DNA of 64,000 nt from Tritrichomonas musculus (Eukaryota; Parabasalia; Tritrichomonadida; Tritrichomonadidae), in contig JAPFFF010000050.1 of assembly GCA_039105265.1 (NCBI GenBank), positions 310,001-374,000 on the forward strand, written 5' to 3'. Shown here one piece after another: positions 50,942 through 63,031 of the stretch. The notes under the pieces are model-generated. The model did no database searches. It was not told the origin of the DNA and saw only the letters and a list, made by a program, of their open reading frames with translations. The position numbers and the translations under genes were made by a program. Within the stretch, counting starts at the first letter, position 1, and every line of letters begins with the position of its first letter.

Positions 50942-53129
50942 CAGGGTTGTGTATTGATCCTCTCCGGTAGCGGTTATTTTCCCGGTAAAATAACGATATT
51001 ACCGGCTCTAACCGCCGGTAACGGTATTTATCGATAAAAAACCGAAGTATCGATACAAAAATGGAAAATTTGTATCGAACGTCAGGTTTTTTGTCGCTAT
51101 TTTTTTAACAAAAAATGTATCGGATTTATTTAAAGATGACTAAAGAAATTTATAAGGTTCTAATGAATATAGTTAATGCTCTTTAATTACATATTTTACA
51201 ACAAATAGTCATCATAATAATTGAATAATCAATGGTTTCTGAAATATCGTAAATTTTATCATCTTTATGTCAATTTCTATTTGTAGATAAATATAACATT
51301 CCAGAACTATTGAATTAACTATTAATATGAGAAAGTACATAATATATATAAATTTTATTGTTTTTAATGATAATAATGATATCAAAAATTTGGATTGTTT
51401 AATGAAAATGAATATGACGAGATTTCTGAAGAAGAAAGACAATAATATTCTTTTTATAGGCTAGTAATTATATTTATAATTAAAATATTTATTTTAAATT
51501 AAATAATCAAATGTTTTAATATTTTTATTCAGAGGTGCGGACAGGGTGAAGTGATTTAGATTCGCACCAAAATTTGTATATATTAATTAATTTTTATGAG
51601 CATTATAATGATATAATTTTTTTTTATTTTCGTCCACGGGGCCGACTTGTGGTGATATATGATTTTTTTTCTGAGGTAGAAAAATATAAACCACTGAAAA
51701 AAATATAAAAATATGTAAACTATAGAAATTATGTAATTAAGAGAAAAATCTATTATTTAGAAGAAAAAAAGTAATAAAAACATGATAAAAATCATTTTTA
51801 TACTATTTAAAAAATGTGTCTCGTTTGTTATTATTTGATTATTAATGTATGATATAGTTTCCACTTAAATTGGCCCAAAAAAAATTGAGAAAATGAAAAT
51901 GGGCCAAATTTAATAAAAAATAGTATTTTAAAATTATTTTATTAATATATAATTGTTATATATTTTATTAATATCATATAATTATTATAATATAATAAAA
52001 TAATAAATTACATATTAAGATATGAATTTAAATGCAACGACTCTCAATTATTATTTACTATATTCTCAATTTTATTCTCGAAGATTTTTTTATTCAAAAT
52101 TTATGAAAAAAAAAATTAATGAAAAAAACTTTCTACATTTGATTTAAATTTTAATTAAACTTCAAAATATATAAAGAAAATTATTTATTTCATTTCTCTC
52201 AAATTAACATTTTATGAGAAACGCTTTGAAATTAAAATTGTTCAATATTTAGAATATACGGTTATATAAAGTTTATTTATTGTTTATATTTATTTTAAAT
52301 ATTTTTATAATATATATAATATTATTAAAAGTTATATAATCTATGATATACATATAAATATAAAAAGATATTTGCTTAATATTTTACCAAAAATTTCTTA
52401 TTGAAAAAAAATCGTTATTAATGTGCATGATTTTAAAATTGATATTTGCAGCTCAGCCCCCTGAATCAAATTAAACTAAATTTAGCATATCTTTATTAAA
52501 TTAAATGTAAAATATTTAAATATAATTATAATCTAAATAAATTCTTTATTTATTTAGATATTTCAAAAAAATATGTAAAAATTCATTAAAATGAACTTTT
52601 TAACAAAATATGAAATATTTATAAAATAACAAAATGCATAATTAATCATTAATTTCCAATATATATAATAATTAATCATTATAAATTCAATCCATCCATC
52701 AGGTGGCTGGAATGGGTTATTTTCATAGGATACTTGTTTGTGTTATTATAACTTATATAATTGATATTTTAAAACATTTAAATAATAAATATATAAAATA
52801 AGTGCACTAGAATATAATATCAAAATGTTATTTAATAATTATTAATACATAAAAAGATATACATATTTTTATAAACGTTAAAAATTTAAAGTAGGTGTCC
52901 GCACCTCTTTTTATTCATTATTTATTAATAAAATTTATATATTAAAATACCGTATCGATACTGATAAAAAGTATTATAAAGTACTTTTTTAATAACCGCT
53001 GATACTCTAAAAATACCGAAGCACTTTTGTATCGATACTAAAAAATACCGAGCAAAAAAGTATCGATATTTACCGAATACCGATACTTCTTCGGTAACCG
53101 GTATTTAGTCGTATCGATAAACAACGCTG
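50942..53129. mobile_element. Non-autonomous hAT element (outer), 8-bp TSD
   Basis: The left end CAGGGTTGTGTATTGATCC and right end (reverse complement CAGCGTTGTTTATCGATAC) are related inverted termini with CCGGTA-rich subterminal DNA. ATAAAAGC flanks both sides (50934-50941 and 53130-53137), an exact 8-bp target duplication as in hAT elements. Without the inner insertion it is about 0.8 kb and has no transposase gene. Confidence 0.9.
51531..52908. mobile_element. Nested hAT-like element, 1378 bp, 8-bp TSD
   Basis: Perfect 13-bp inverted ends AGAGGTGCGGACA and TGTCCGCACCTCT, flanked by TTTTATTC at 51523-51530 and 52909-52916. It is inserted inside the outer hAT copy. The interior is very AT-rich with no open frame of note, so it depends on a transposase elsewhere. 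The truncated copy at 19.4-20.0 kb shows the outer sequence without this insertion up to this point. Confidence 0.92.
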
Positions 53130-53137
53130 ATAAAAGC

Positions 53138-53501
53138 TATTTTTTGAAATTCAAAACCATTTTGCCTCCCCAAAACAAACTAGAATTAATTGGATACTTT
53201 TTCAGAGTATAAACCATTTAAAAAGGGCTTATCGTACTCCTGACTAATTTTTTGGGAAAATGGTAAAAAACTGGGGGACACTTTATAAAATAATCCAAAA
53301 TAACTTATTTAAAGTTTTTTTTAAACAAAACAAGTTAAAATATGCAATTACGTATGATAAATAAAATCATAAATGATGTTAAATATTACCAATTACCAAT
53401 TGGTAACTTTATTTATAAAAAAAAAAATGTAATATAAACAAATTGGGGACAAAATGGATATTTCCTTAAGAAAAACAGAATTGCTTCATTTATAAATGTA
53501 T
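53138..53501. other. AT-rich spacer
   Basis: Between the hAT and the LRR gene end. No gene or clear repeat; a short palindrome-like TACCAATTACCAATTGGTAA occurs near 53390. Confidence 0.5.
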
Positions 53502-56500
53502 TTATTTATAATTCCAAAATATCTCTAAAACTTTGATTATTAAATAATAAATCAATTCAATGATTCTATTCCAGAATCCTTTTCGTTTTAATATGCCCTG
53601 CAATGGAGAATTAATAAAAGAATATTCATCAATCGATGTCACAGAAGTAGGAATATTAATTTCTGTTAAAGAAGAACAATTGGCAAAAGTAAATTCATCA
53701 AAAGAAGTTATTGATGATGGAATTTCAAATGAAACTTGTTCCAATGAAATGCAATCTTTAAAAGCACTTGATCCAATAATTGCTACAGAAGAAGGAATAT
53801 TAATTCTTTTCAATGATTTGCAACAATTGAAACAATTTGGATCAATGGATTTTACAGAAGAAGGAATAATAATTTTTTTCAAAGATGTGCAGTTTAAGAA
53901 AGCATATCCATGTAAATATATCACAGAAGAAGGAATATTGATTTCTTTTAAAGAAGAACAATTGGCAAAAGTAAATTCATCAAAAGAAGTTATTGATGAT
54001 GGAATTTCAAACGAAACTTGCTCCAATGAAATGCAATCTTTAAAAGTATTTGAATAAACATCAATTACAGAAGAAGGAATATTAATTCTTTCCAATGATT
54101 TACAATCATTGAAACAATTAGAACGAATAAATTTTACAGAAGAAGGAATAATAATTTTTTTCAAAGATGTGCACTTAAAGAAAGCATATTTTTGTAGAGA
54201 TATCACAGAAGAAGGAATATTGATTTCTTTTAAAGAAGAACAATTGGTAAAAGTAAATTCATTAAAAGAAGTTATTGATGATGGAATTTCAAACGAAACT
54301 TGTTCCAATGAAATGCAATTTTTAAAAGCATATGAACCAATTTTAATTATAGAAGAAGGAATATTTATACTTTTCAACGATTTACAATTAATGAAGCATT
54401 CTGATCCAATAAATGTTACAGAAGAAGGAATTTTTATTTGTTTTAATGATATGCATCCATCGAAAGCATTATTTTCAATTGAAGTTACAGAACGTGGAAT
54501 CAATACTTGAATCAAAGAGCGGCAATCATCAAAAGCATATTCTTTTATTTTTGTTACATATATTGGTATTATTATTCTTTTCAATGATGAGCAACTGGCA
54601 AAAGAATACTTATCAATTGTGTCAGTAAGATTGAGCATACGAATTTTGCTTAATGATCTGCACTTAAAAAAAGCAAAGCATCCAATTTTCTTTACAGAAA
54701 ATGGAATTCTTATTTCTGTTAATGATATGCATTTATCGAAAGAATTTTCTCCTATTGAGGTCAAAGAAGTTGGTAGTATAATTAGAGATAATGATTCACA
54801 ACTTTCAAAAGCCCATGATTTTATTTTAATTATGGAAAATGGGATATTTATTTCTCTTAATGATTTGCAATGACGAAAAATACCTCTGGGAAGAACAGTT
54901 ACTGATGAAGGGATAGATATACTTCTCAAGGATGAGCAACCTTCGAAAGCATAATTTCCAATTGATTTTACAGAAGATGGTATATTGATAAATTCCAATG
55001 ATTTGCATTCATAGAAAGCATATGACTTTATTTCAATTACAGAAGAAGGAATATCAATATATCTTAATGAAGAACATAGACTAAAAATTCCTTTGGCAAG
55101 AAAAGTTATTGATGAAGGAATTGATATGCTCCTCAAAGATGAACAACCTTTAAATGCATGAAGTTTAATTGACATAACTGAAGATGGAATTAATATATTT
55201 ATTAATGATGTGCAATTTTTGAACACATTTGTTTTAATCGTGTTTAATGAAATTGGTAAAACTATTTTTTTAAGAGAAGAGCATCCATCAAATGCATTAA
55301 ATCCAATGGAATCTACCGATGATGGAATTGATATTTGGATTAATGATGTGCAACAACTAAACGCATAAGATCCAATTGATTTCAAAGAAGAAGGTAGACA
55401 TATATTCTTTAGTGCTGAACAAAATAAAAATGATCCAGTTCCAATTGATGTTATAGATGATGAAAAAAAAATTTGTTCTAAAGATGAACATTTTTTAAAA
55501 GTATAATCACTGATATTTGTTATGGAACAAGGAATTGACAGCTTTTTCAAGGATGAACATTTATTAAATGCTTTGTAACCCAAAAATGATACAGATGAAG
55601 GAATTTCAATTTTGACTAGAGATTTACATCCAGAAAAAGAATTATTTTCAATTGACTTAATTGATGGTGGTAATATAACATGTGCCAGTAAATCACAGTT
55701 ATGAAAATAATACCCATCGATTTTTGATATTGATGGAGGTATTACAATTCTGATTAATTGCTTGTATTTCTGTAACAAATCTTTTTGATTTTTCAATTTT
55801 GGATTTAGCAATAAAATATAAATCATTTCAAGGTTATCATTTTGTATTGCTTTTTGTAATTTTCGGTTTAGAAAATAACAGTTTGAAATATCATTGAAAT
55901 ATATAAATTCAAATTTCATTAAAATCTTTGTTAAAATAAGAATTCCATGAAAATAAATTTAGAATATTATGAAAACTATTTGTTTTTGAACATGATTTAA
56001 AAAAAAAAACTCGTTTGAGATGACAATTTGATTTATCAGATCATGTTTTGTTTCCAAGAAAAGATTTAAAAGATAGCTATATCCATATTTGCTCAAATAA
56101 TAAAAAATATTATTCGTATTGAGATTATAAAGGAAATATGAATAATTATGAAATCGGAAAATGCTTTTGATGACTATATCACTGTATTGATTTTCATTCA
56201 TGCTATTTAAATAATTTTCTAAAATATAATTTCCAATATTATTGTGGTGGCATTTAATTGACTCGATAAAGCATTTTACATAATCTACATCAGGAGGGTT
56301 GATATTGTTTTCTTCAAGAATATGAATCAATTCAGGGTTGTTCGAATGAATTGCATAAATCCATAACGATGGTGTTAATTCAACTTCGTTATATTTCAAA
56401 AACTGGAATATTTGAATTGAACCAAAAAATGCTGCATACTCGATTAATGATGGACTATCCTTGATTAATAATGGATTTGTTTCAAAAATTGATTGCTTAA

Positions 56501-57121
56501 TGAGGCTTGATAAAGAGAAATTAGCTCTATTATAATAAGATACAAACTCTTCAACGAAATCATTTTGAATTAACGAACTGATATATGAGTCATTTTCGCC
56601 ATTTTGTCTCTTATTTATGAGGTCATCTAAATTGTCAAGATTATATTGTGATAATTTGTACTCAAGAAAGTCTTGCTCTTCTTTGTCAATAAATTGCTTA
56701 ATTTCTGGATAAAAAAAGAGACAATATTCAGTGTGATTTTTATTTTCCATTACAATCATCCTATTTGCTATATCTTCATCAACAATAATAATTTGATTGC
56801 TAATCAGAAACAAAAGCATCAGTTTATTACTTTTAGATAACTCAAACATTTCAAGATTTGAAATACATTTTTTGGTATAACATGCGATATAAAGTAGTAT
56901 TTGGTGTATTTTTTCAATGAATAATTGATCTCTGTGATGATTGTTTGATATTTCTATTAAAAATTTAAAAAAAGCTTAATTTCTGCATTTTCGAAAATCT
57001 TAAAAGAGTGAATTGACAAAACTATTTCATCAAAATCGATTTGGTCATCAATATATTGGATGAATATCTCGTAGAAGTCTTTCAATGAGTCAACGTAATC
57101 TTGAATTGACTCTTCAGACAT
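53502..57121 (-). pseudogene. DUF3447-like/BspA-LRR fusion gene, two lesions
   Basis: ATG at 57121 (MSEESIQDYVDSL) opens a DUF3447-like N-terminus. Near 56975, in KIFENAEIK, a one-base shift is needed to reach FFKFLIEISNNHHRDQLFIE and the frame through NLEMFELSKSN to 55959. There a TAA follows IVFIIF, and the same frame resumes with NDISNCYFLNRKLQKAIQND (ankyrin-like), then more than 25 LRR_5/BspA repeats with the core IPSSVTSIGxxAFxxCxSL, ending at 53502. No signal peptide or membrane helix is seen, so this LRR protein would be cytosolic, unlike the BspA-like gene at 44.9 kb. Pairing this N-terminus with LRRs in place of ankyrins is notable. Confidence 0.82.
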
Positions 57122-57657
57122 AATAAAATCAAAGAATTAAACTTAAATTTTAATTTTGATAATCAATTGAAAATTCAATGATCTGATTTTTTTCCGGGAA
57201 AAAATTCAAATAAATGATAGATTTCAAAATGGATTTTTTTTGGCCAAAATCTTTTTTCTCAAAAAATTGAGAAGAAATAGAACGTTTATGTATTTATTTG
57301 ACGACCAACTTAAAGAAGACGAACCAGCCTGCTCAAATGCTTCTATTTATGTTTTTAGAAATTTTCTATAAAACATCATAATTTGAATTCAATAAATACT
57401 TATTTGCTTATATACTTTATATAACGTTCTTTAATTTGACTCGTAGCATTTCATCAGAGTCGTAACAAAAGGTCAAATATATTTGACTATTGATCAATAT
57501 AATAAACCATAATTCACCTTCAATTCAATTGTTTTCATTCTTTTGCTATGAGTTTATTTCTGAGGATTTTTCAAACAATGATCGTATTCTCAATTTTCAA
57601 AGAAAGACTAATCGTTCAGTTCATTTATTGATATTGGAAATGGATGATTCGCCTTAA
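57122..57657. other. Intergenic region
   Basis: AT-rich, no supportable gene or repeat seen. Confidence 0.5.
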
Positions 57658-58070
57658 ATGAAAGAAAATAATGAAATTCAGGCTGACCAAGCCTTGTCAA
57701 TCGATTGCCTTCCGAAAGAGTAAGTGTTAAATGGAAATAATGAAACATTAGCCTCAATTATTCGCACAAGATCAGTTACTGCATATGTTAATGCTATTTC
57801 TCAAAGCTTTTTTGTAAACCATCTGACACAAAGTAAAAGGAAGAAAGCAAAGCAAGTCCAGAAATAATTCATGCAAATAAACAAATCCAAAGTAGTTCAT
57901 GTGATTATTACAGATAATTCACAAAAGACAGAGATCAATCATCATTGTTCTGATGACATTACAGATTTTCTTGAATATTCAAATATTCTTTCTTATAAGA
58001 TTTATATAAAATATCACAAACTTGGCATTTTTTTTTGTTTTTTATCATGCATTCATTTATTTAAAACCAA
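57658..58070 (+). pseudogene. Decayed plus-strand frame
   Basis: One frame reads MKENNEIQADQALSIDCLPK, a TAA, then ASIIRTRSVTAYVNAISQSF and KRKKAKQVQK, another stop, and FMQINKSKVVHVIITD. Protein-like composition with two stops suggests a pseudogene. The family is unknown. Confidence 0.35.
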
Positions 58071-58082
58071 TATTTTGCATAA

Positions 58083-58927
58083 ATGTTATTGTGTTTTTCT
58101 AGAAATTATGGTCACTTTTTCTTAGCTCATTTGGTTGGCCAAATAACATCTGAAAATGAAGTTGATGATTTTCGCATCCTGAACGAGTACTACATGAAGA
58201 GGTTCCCGAGCGAGTACCCGAAGATCCTCGCTGAGGCGATAATCAAAGCTTTTCCGATTGAGAAGGAAAATGTCCTTATGAAGCGCATTAAAAAGAAAAA
58301 CATTTTAACGGTCGCCATCGCTTTTGCGCTCTCGAGGATGCCGAACGAAACTCGTGTCGCTATGTTCAAGACATGTGATGTGGAATGGTCGGCGGTTATT
58401 CCACTTTTGAAAGGAAATCTTCAGCATCTTTGCTTCACGTCGATTCCTTTTGAAAAATTCGTCATTTTCGCCGATGACGATAAGTCCCTCAAAAAGTGAA
58501 AGAGCCGTTAGAGGTCATTAATTTCGCCTTGAAAGAAGGCTTCCTTTTGAGGGCCTTTTTGTTCGCAGCTAAAATCGGCCTCGATTTCTGCCAGATTCTG
58601 GGCGACGATCAGCAAAGCCGAAAATTCGGTGACATGAAGCTCGAGGAGTCCATAAGTCTCGTCGAGAGGCAGAAGAGTGACTGCGAGCCTGCCGAGAAGA
58701 GCGCGCAGATACTCAGGTTCTTCGGCAGCACCCTCCAGGCTGGCGGCTTCTGCTGCCTCTCGCTCGCGACGTTTCTCGTGCTGGACGACGCTGTGAAGAT
58801 ACAGAGCATATTCATCATCGACGAGAAGATGGTCGGCGAGGTGGAGAGGTTCGTGAGCGCCAACAAGGAGTCGCCCTACAGGGAGGCGCTGGAGAGCGCG
58901 CTGAAGGAAGCCGCGGGTGAAGCCTAA
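58083..58927 (+). pseudogene. GC-rich helical-repeat protein fragment, frameshifted
   Basis: Two adjoining frames make one protein: the first ends FADDDKSLKK at a TGA (58497-58499), and the second continues PLEVINFALKEGFLLRAFLF. One missing base at about 58496 explains the break. The second part reads LDFCQILGDDQQSRKFGDMK, then TLQAGGFCCLSLATFLVLDD, and ends LKEAAGEA. The helical, TPR/solenoid-like pattern suggests the C-terminus of a trafficking or scaffold protein, but I cannot name it. No proper N-terminus is present: homologous-looking sequence starts abruptly near 58120. The 3' part is strikingly GC-rich against its surroundings. Confidence 0.6.
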
Positions 58928-60359
58928 AAAAAAAGTTATTGTTTATATAAATAAAAATGTGTATGTGTTATATTTGATTAATTCAATATTTGATTGTAGC
59001 GTGATTTAAGGTGGTAGCACTATGGTTTGCGAAAATCAGAACAGCTTTTTGAGAGGATTTTATATGAAATAGATTTGTGGCTCTTTATATATTTTTACCG
59101 AGACTTGCATTAAAAGGAAGTGATATCACTTTTTGTTTAAAGTTTCTATGTAATTCTTAGATTATCAGACATTTTTTACAAAATTTGAATGAATTTATTC
59201 AATCAATAAGAATAACTTTGAGGTAATGTTTGTTCACTGATTTAAATAGACAATGATTTGGGGCCTTCTACTTAATTTATGAAAAAGCTCTAATTTTAAA
59301 TGCTCTTCCCTCAAAACTTTCAATTGAAAGCTTTTCAACGAGCTTTATCAAAAATGTTTGAAAAACACATAATAGCATGATTCATATATTATTTATAATA
59401 AAGTATGTCATTATATTCATCGGTATGTGCATGATATTATATATTAATATTTGATTCGCTTTTGTTTTATATTGCATGAGCTTTTCAGCAAACTTTGAAA
59501 ATTTTTGAAATCAATTTTTCTTTAGATTATTGAAGAAATCTTTTTTTTTTTGATGTATAAGTGTATTCTATACTTATAACAGTATTAAATAATAATTCAA
59601 TATCAAATCTATCAAACTTTATTCAAATATGAATCTATCAATATATTAAAAATCGTTATTTTGGTATTTTTGGTAATAATTAGCAAATTTTATTATTATA
59701 TTTTTGTTACATTGGTAAATAAGTTCAATATTATTGCAAACTTGTGTGTGGTGATTAATTGACATAATTAATCAGGCATGTTACTTGATTTAAACCAGCG
59801 TTATATTAGAAATAAATAATTAATAAATATTGTAATATATTAAAAATGTCTTTGATTCTTGTGTTATTAAACATAATTAAAAATTTTCATAAAAATAGCC
59901 AAATTTTCATTTTTTGTGAATATTTGCTGCTTTAAAAAGATCCATTAAAGATATCCAAGCTTTCATCAATATTTTAGTGACAAATAGTAAAATATTTATA
60001 TATTTGAATATAACAAACTTGAACGCATTTGTCACATTAAAACTGAAATGCATGGCTTTATTTCATTTTTGAATCAAAGATTGCATTTATTTACTTCTAT
60101 AATTTAGGCTAAATGATAAGAATGTTTGAAATAATTTTCGAGTTGATTTTATTTGTAAAAATGGTTACATTTTTTCCAAAATTTGAATTTTTTAAAGCTA
60201 ATATTTTAAAATTAGATCTCAATACTAGTGCAATTATATATAACTATTGAACCATATTTTAAATACAAGTTAATTTAAAAAAAAAAATAATTATGTTATT
60301 ATTCAATTTGTAATAATTTATTAAACAAATAATTTTTATCATTGTTTATATAAATGCAT
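58928..60359. other. AT-rich region without genes
   Basis: About 1.4 kb with only short frames. No tandem or inverted repeat of note was found. Confidence 0.6.
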
Positions 60360-60512
60360 TTAACCTTTTTTGTGTCCATGTGATTCATCAATCATCCTTT
60401 GAAGATCGTTATTTTGGTTAATGCATTCTTTGATTGCGTTGATAATTTCTGCTTTAGCAAAAGCATAATTGTTGTAAAACTTGTTGATTGATCTATCTTC
60501 TTCACGACTCAT
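60360..60512 (-). CDS. Small 50-residue protein, unknown
   Basis: An intact minus-strand frame from ATG 60512 to TAA 60360. The product starts MSREEDRSINKFYNNYAF and ends RMIDESHGHKKG. It looks like one charged amphipathic helix (AEIINAIKECINQNNDLQ). Its codon composition is protein-like and richer in GC than the flanks. A set of TAACCATATT repeats begins about 25 bp upstream of the start, the expected promoter position. No family is recognised. Confidence 0.55.
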   Translation of the reverse strand: MSREEDRSINKFYNNYAFAKAEIINAIKECINQNNDLQRMIDESHGHKKG

Positions 60513-60535
60513 TTTTGGCAAATTTAATTGTTATT

Positions 60536-60660
60536 ATAACCATATTATTATTAAAGCATTTAATATAACCATATTATTGTGAATTTATTATAACCATATT
60601 ATTATGAATTTAAATTATAACCATATTTCTGTGATTTTAAAGTAACCATATTTTTGTTAA
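60536..60660 (-). repeat. Five TAACCATATT repeats upstream of the small gene
   Basis: TAACCATATT(A/T) occurs five times at intervals of about 25-30 bp, separated by ATT(A/G)TGAATTT-like spacers. They lie directly before the 50-residue gene. They resemble, but do not match, the trichomonad Myb site TAACGATA. Confidence 0.75.
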
Positions 60661-60749
60661 AATATACTAATCCCAATAAATTGAAAGTGATTCTCTCAAT
60701 TTTGAGAGAGTTCTATTCAATTTTCTGAGATTTATCGGATTTTATCATT

Positions 60750-60860
60750 CAATCTTGGGATTAGAGTATTGAATTTTAGGTTTTAATGGGATTAGAGTAT
60801 TGAATTTTGGGATTTGATGGGATGAAAGTATTGAATTTTGGGATTAAAAGGGATTGATGT
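60750..60860. repeat. Tandem GGGATTAGAGTATTGAATTTT repeats
   Basis: About four imperfect units of 30-36 bp with the core GGGATTAGAGTATTGAATTT or GGGATGAAAGTATTGAATTT. Confidence 0.75.
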
Positions 60861-63031
60861 ATTCAATAAAAGGTAGGGAAAACCAAAATACATTCAATTT
60901 TTTTCAAATCTTTGGGATTTTTATTCAAAATTTGGTAATAATCATGAAAAAGAATTATTTATTTATCATTGTCAAAAAGTCAAAGGAAAAAGATATAATA
61001 TAAAACGAAAATTAACAAACAGTGCTATTTTACATGATAACATTTCATTAAAGCAGATTAATGCTTTAAAAATGATCAAATTATTTCTTTAAATCGAAGT
61101 TATTTGTCTGAATTTGAAATTTTATAGAGTAATTCATTATTATATCAATAAATTCTTTTCATAAAGCATACTTTTTAAGAAAAAAAGGTATTAAATTTTA
61201 TTTTTTTAAAAAATAATTTAAAATTATCATATATGAATGATAAGTTTTGATGTATAAAATATGAAACTGAATTCTTTTCATTCAAAAAAGAAACATTTTT
61301 ACCTTAATATCTATGCAAATATGAATATAAAAAAAAAATGATGATAATTTCAATCGAACCATAGAAATTGTAAAAGAGTTAAATTGAAATTAATAACAAT
61401 TGAGATAAAAAATAAACTTGGTTTTTAAAAATGATTATTTTACCTTATTCATTTTTATTTATTATATATGATTGAAGCAAAAAAAAAAATCATAAAATAG
61501 TAGATTACACAGAATATCTTAATAAATAAATGTGTGAACTTAAAAGGTCAACAAATGCTCAACAGAAATCTACTCAATTTGTTGAATCAAATACGATCAA
61601 GAAAGGTCAAATAATTGCTTTTTTTTTTTTTTTTTTTTTTTAGTAAATGATCTAAATCCCAAAAAGAAAAAAAATTATTCCCATTTTCGAATTTTAATCC
61701 CAATGTATCAACCTTAGCAAGAATTTTAATGGAAAAAAAGTGGGGAATTTATAAACTTATCAAATTTTGAAATTCATCAAAAAATTTACCACTTTCAATT
61801 CAAAAAATTTTCCACTTTCAATATGAAAATTCTCTTCTAAACTTGGAGTCAAAAGTCGGACCACTTTCAACCTTATATTGGCCTTTTGAGCGGTTATTTT
61901 ATTTTTCGTCTTCTCAATTTAGAACACTTTTCCATTCAATTAATGGTATGAGTTTTGATTCGTCTCAATTTTGCATTTTTCAATGCAAAAAAAAATAAAA
62001 AAGATAAGAAGAAATGTCTTCCATCATTTAATCCAAGTAAGAATTTGCTAAAAAGTGTTCCAAAATATCAGAGAAATTAAAATTTATATTTGCGCCTTTC
62101 CGATTGAATTAAAATTTTTTGAGAAATTTTCAAAATTATGTAATATTTTGGGGCAAAATGGTTAAAAATAGAAAATATTGATAATTTTATGGAATAAATG
62201 AACAATTTGGAAATAGAAATCGTGATATTTAAACAGAATTTCGCCAATATATTTTTTCGAGATGTATCTTTTGTGTATTTTGAGATTTATTGCATTTTAG
62301 GCAATATATTATAATATTTTTTTTTTTTTTTTCAATCATCTTGCGGTAGTTGCGGTATTTTGGAAAGAAAATTTATCATATAATCAAATATTGTTGGCTG
62401 TGTTGTTGTATTAGATCATCAAACTCTACAGCAGATGCATTTAGTTAAGCGACATTTTCAAACAAGAAGTTTTAATTTTCCAAATTCAAATTATAACTCA
62501 TTTATTCAATTTTTTTAAAATAAAAAACGAATATATACATATATATATCAATTATTAAAATAGGATTTAGGATTTAAAATTAATATAATTAATTATATAA
62601 TATTTAATTATAGCTAATATATGCAAAAAGCTTTTTATATATAAGATATTCATTTTTTTTCATTCAATTAAATTCTTATAGATACAAATATATAAAATAT
62701 ATTATTTAAAATAATAAATAAATTAAATATTATCTATTTTTATATTTATAAATATATCAATAAAATTAAATAATAATATAAACACTTTAATTATCTTATA
62801 AATTATAGGATATAGTTATTTTGAAAAAAAAAGATTTGAGATAAAAAAATTAAGAAAATAATTTATCAAACACAGCCAAAATAAAACAGAAAAAATTAAT
62901 TTGAGATAAAAAGTTCAAAATTTTAAAAAATGAAAGGAAAAAAATATGTCAGAGAAATTTGAAAGGAAAAATGGTGGTCTGCCTTTTGGTTTTAAGTTTA
63001 TAAAAATATTTTTAAAAGAAGGTAATTACGA
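60861..63031. other. AT-rich region without genes
   Basis: About 2.2 kb. It contains a long T tract near 61619-61641, another near 62318, and a spaced inverted pair TTGGCTGTGTT (about 62393) and AACACAGCCAA (about 62869) without a matching target duplication. No coding sequence can be supported. Confidence 0.6.

Noticed and set aside
53560-54873. Plus-strand frames opposite the LRR repeats with regular TEEGI-type repeats
   Set aside because: The regularity mirrors the LRR units on the minus strand; these are antisense shadows.
62393-62879. TTGGCTGTGTT and its complement as transposon ends
   Set aside because: Only 11 bp match and flanks show no target duplication.
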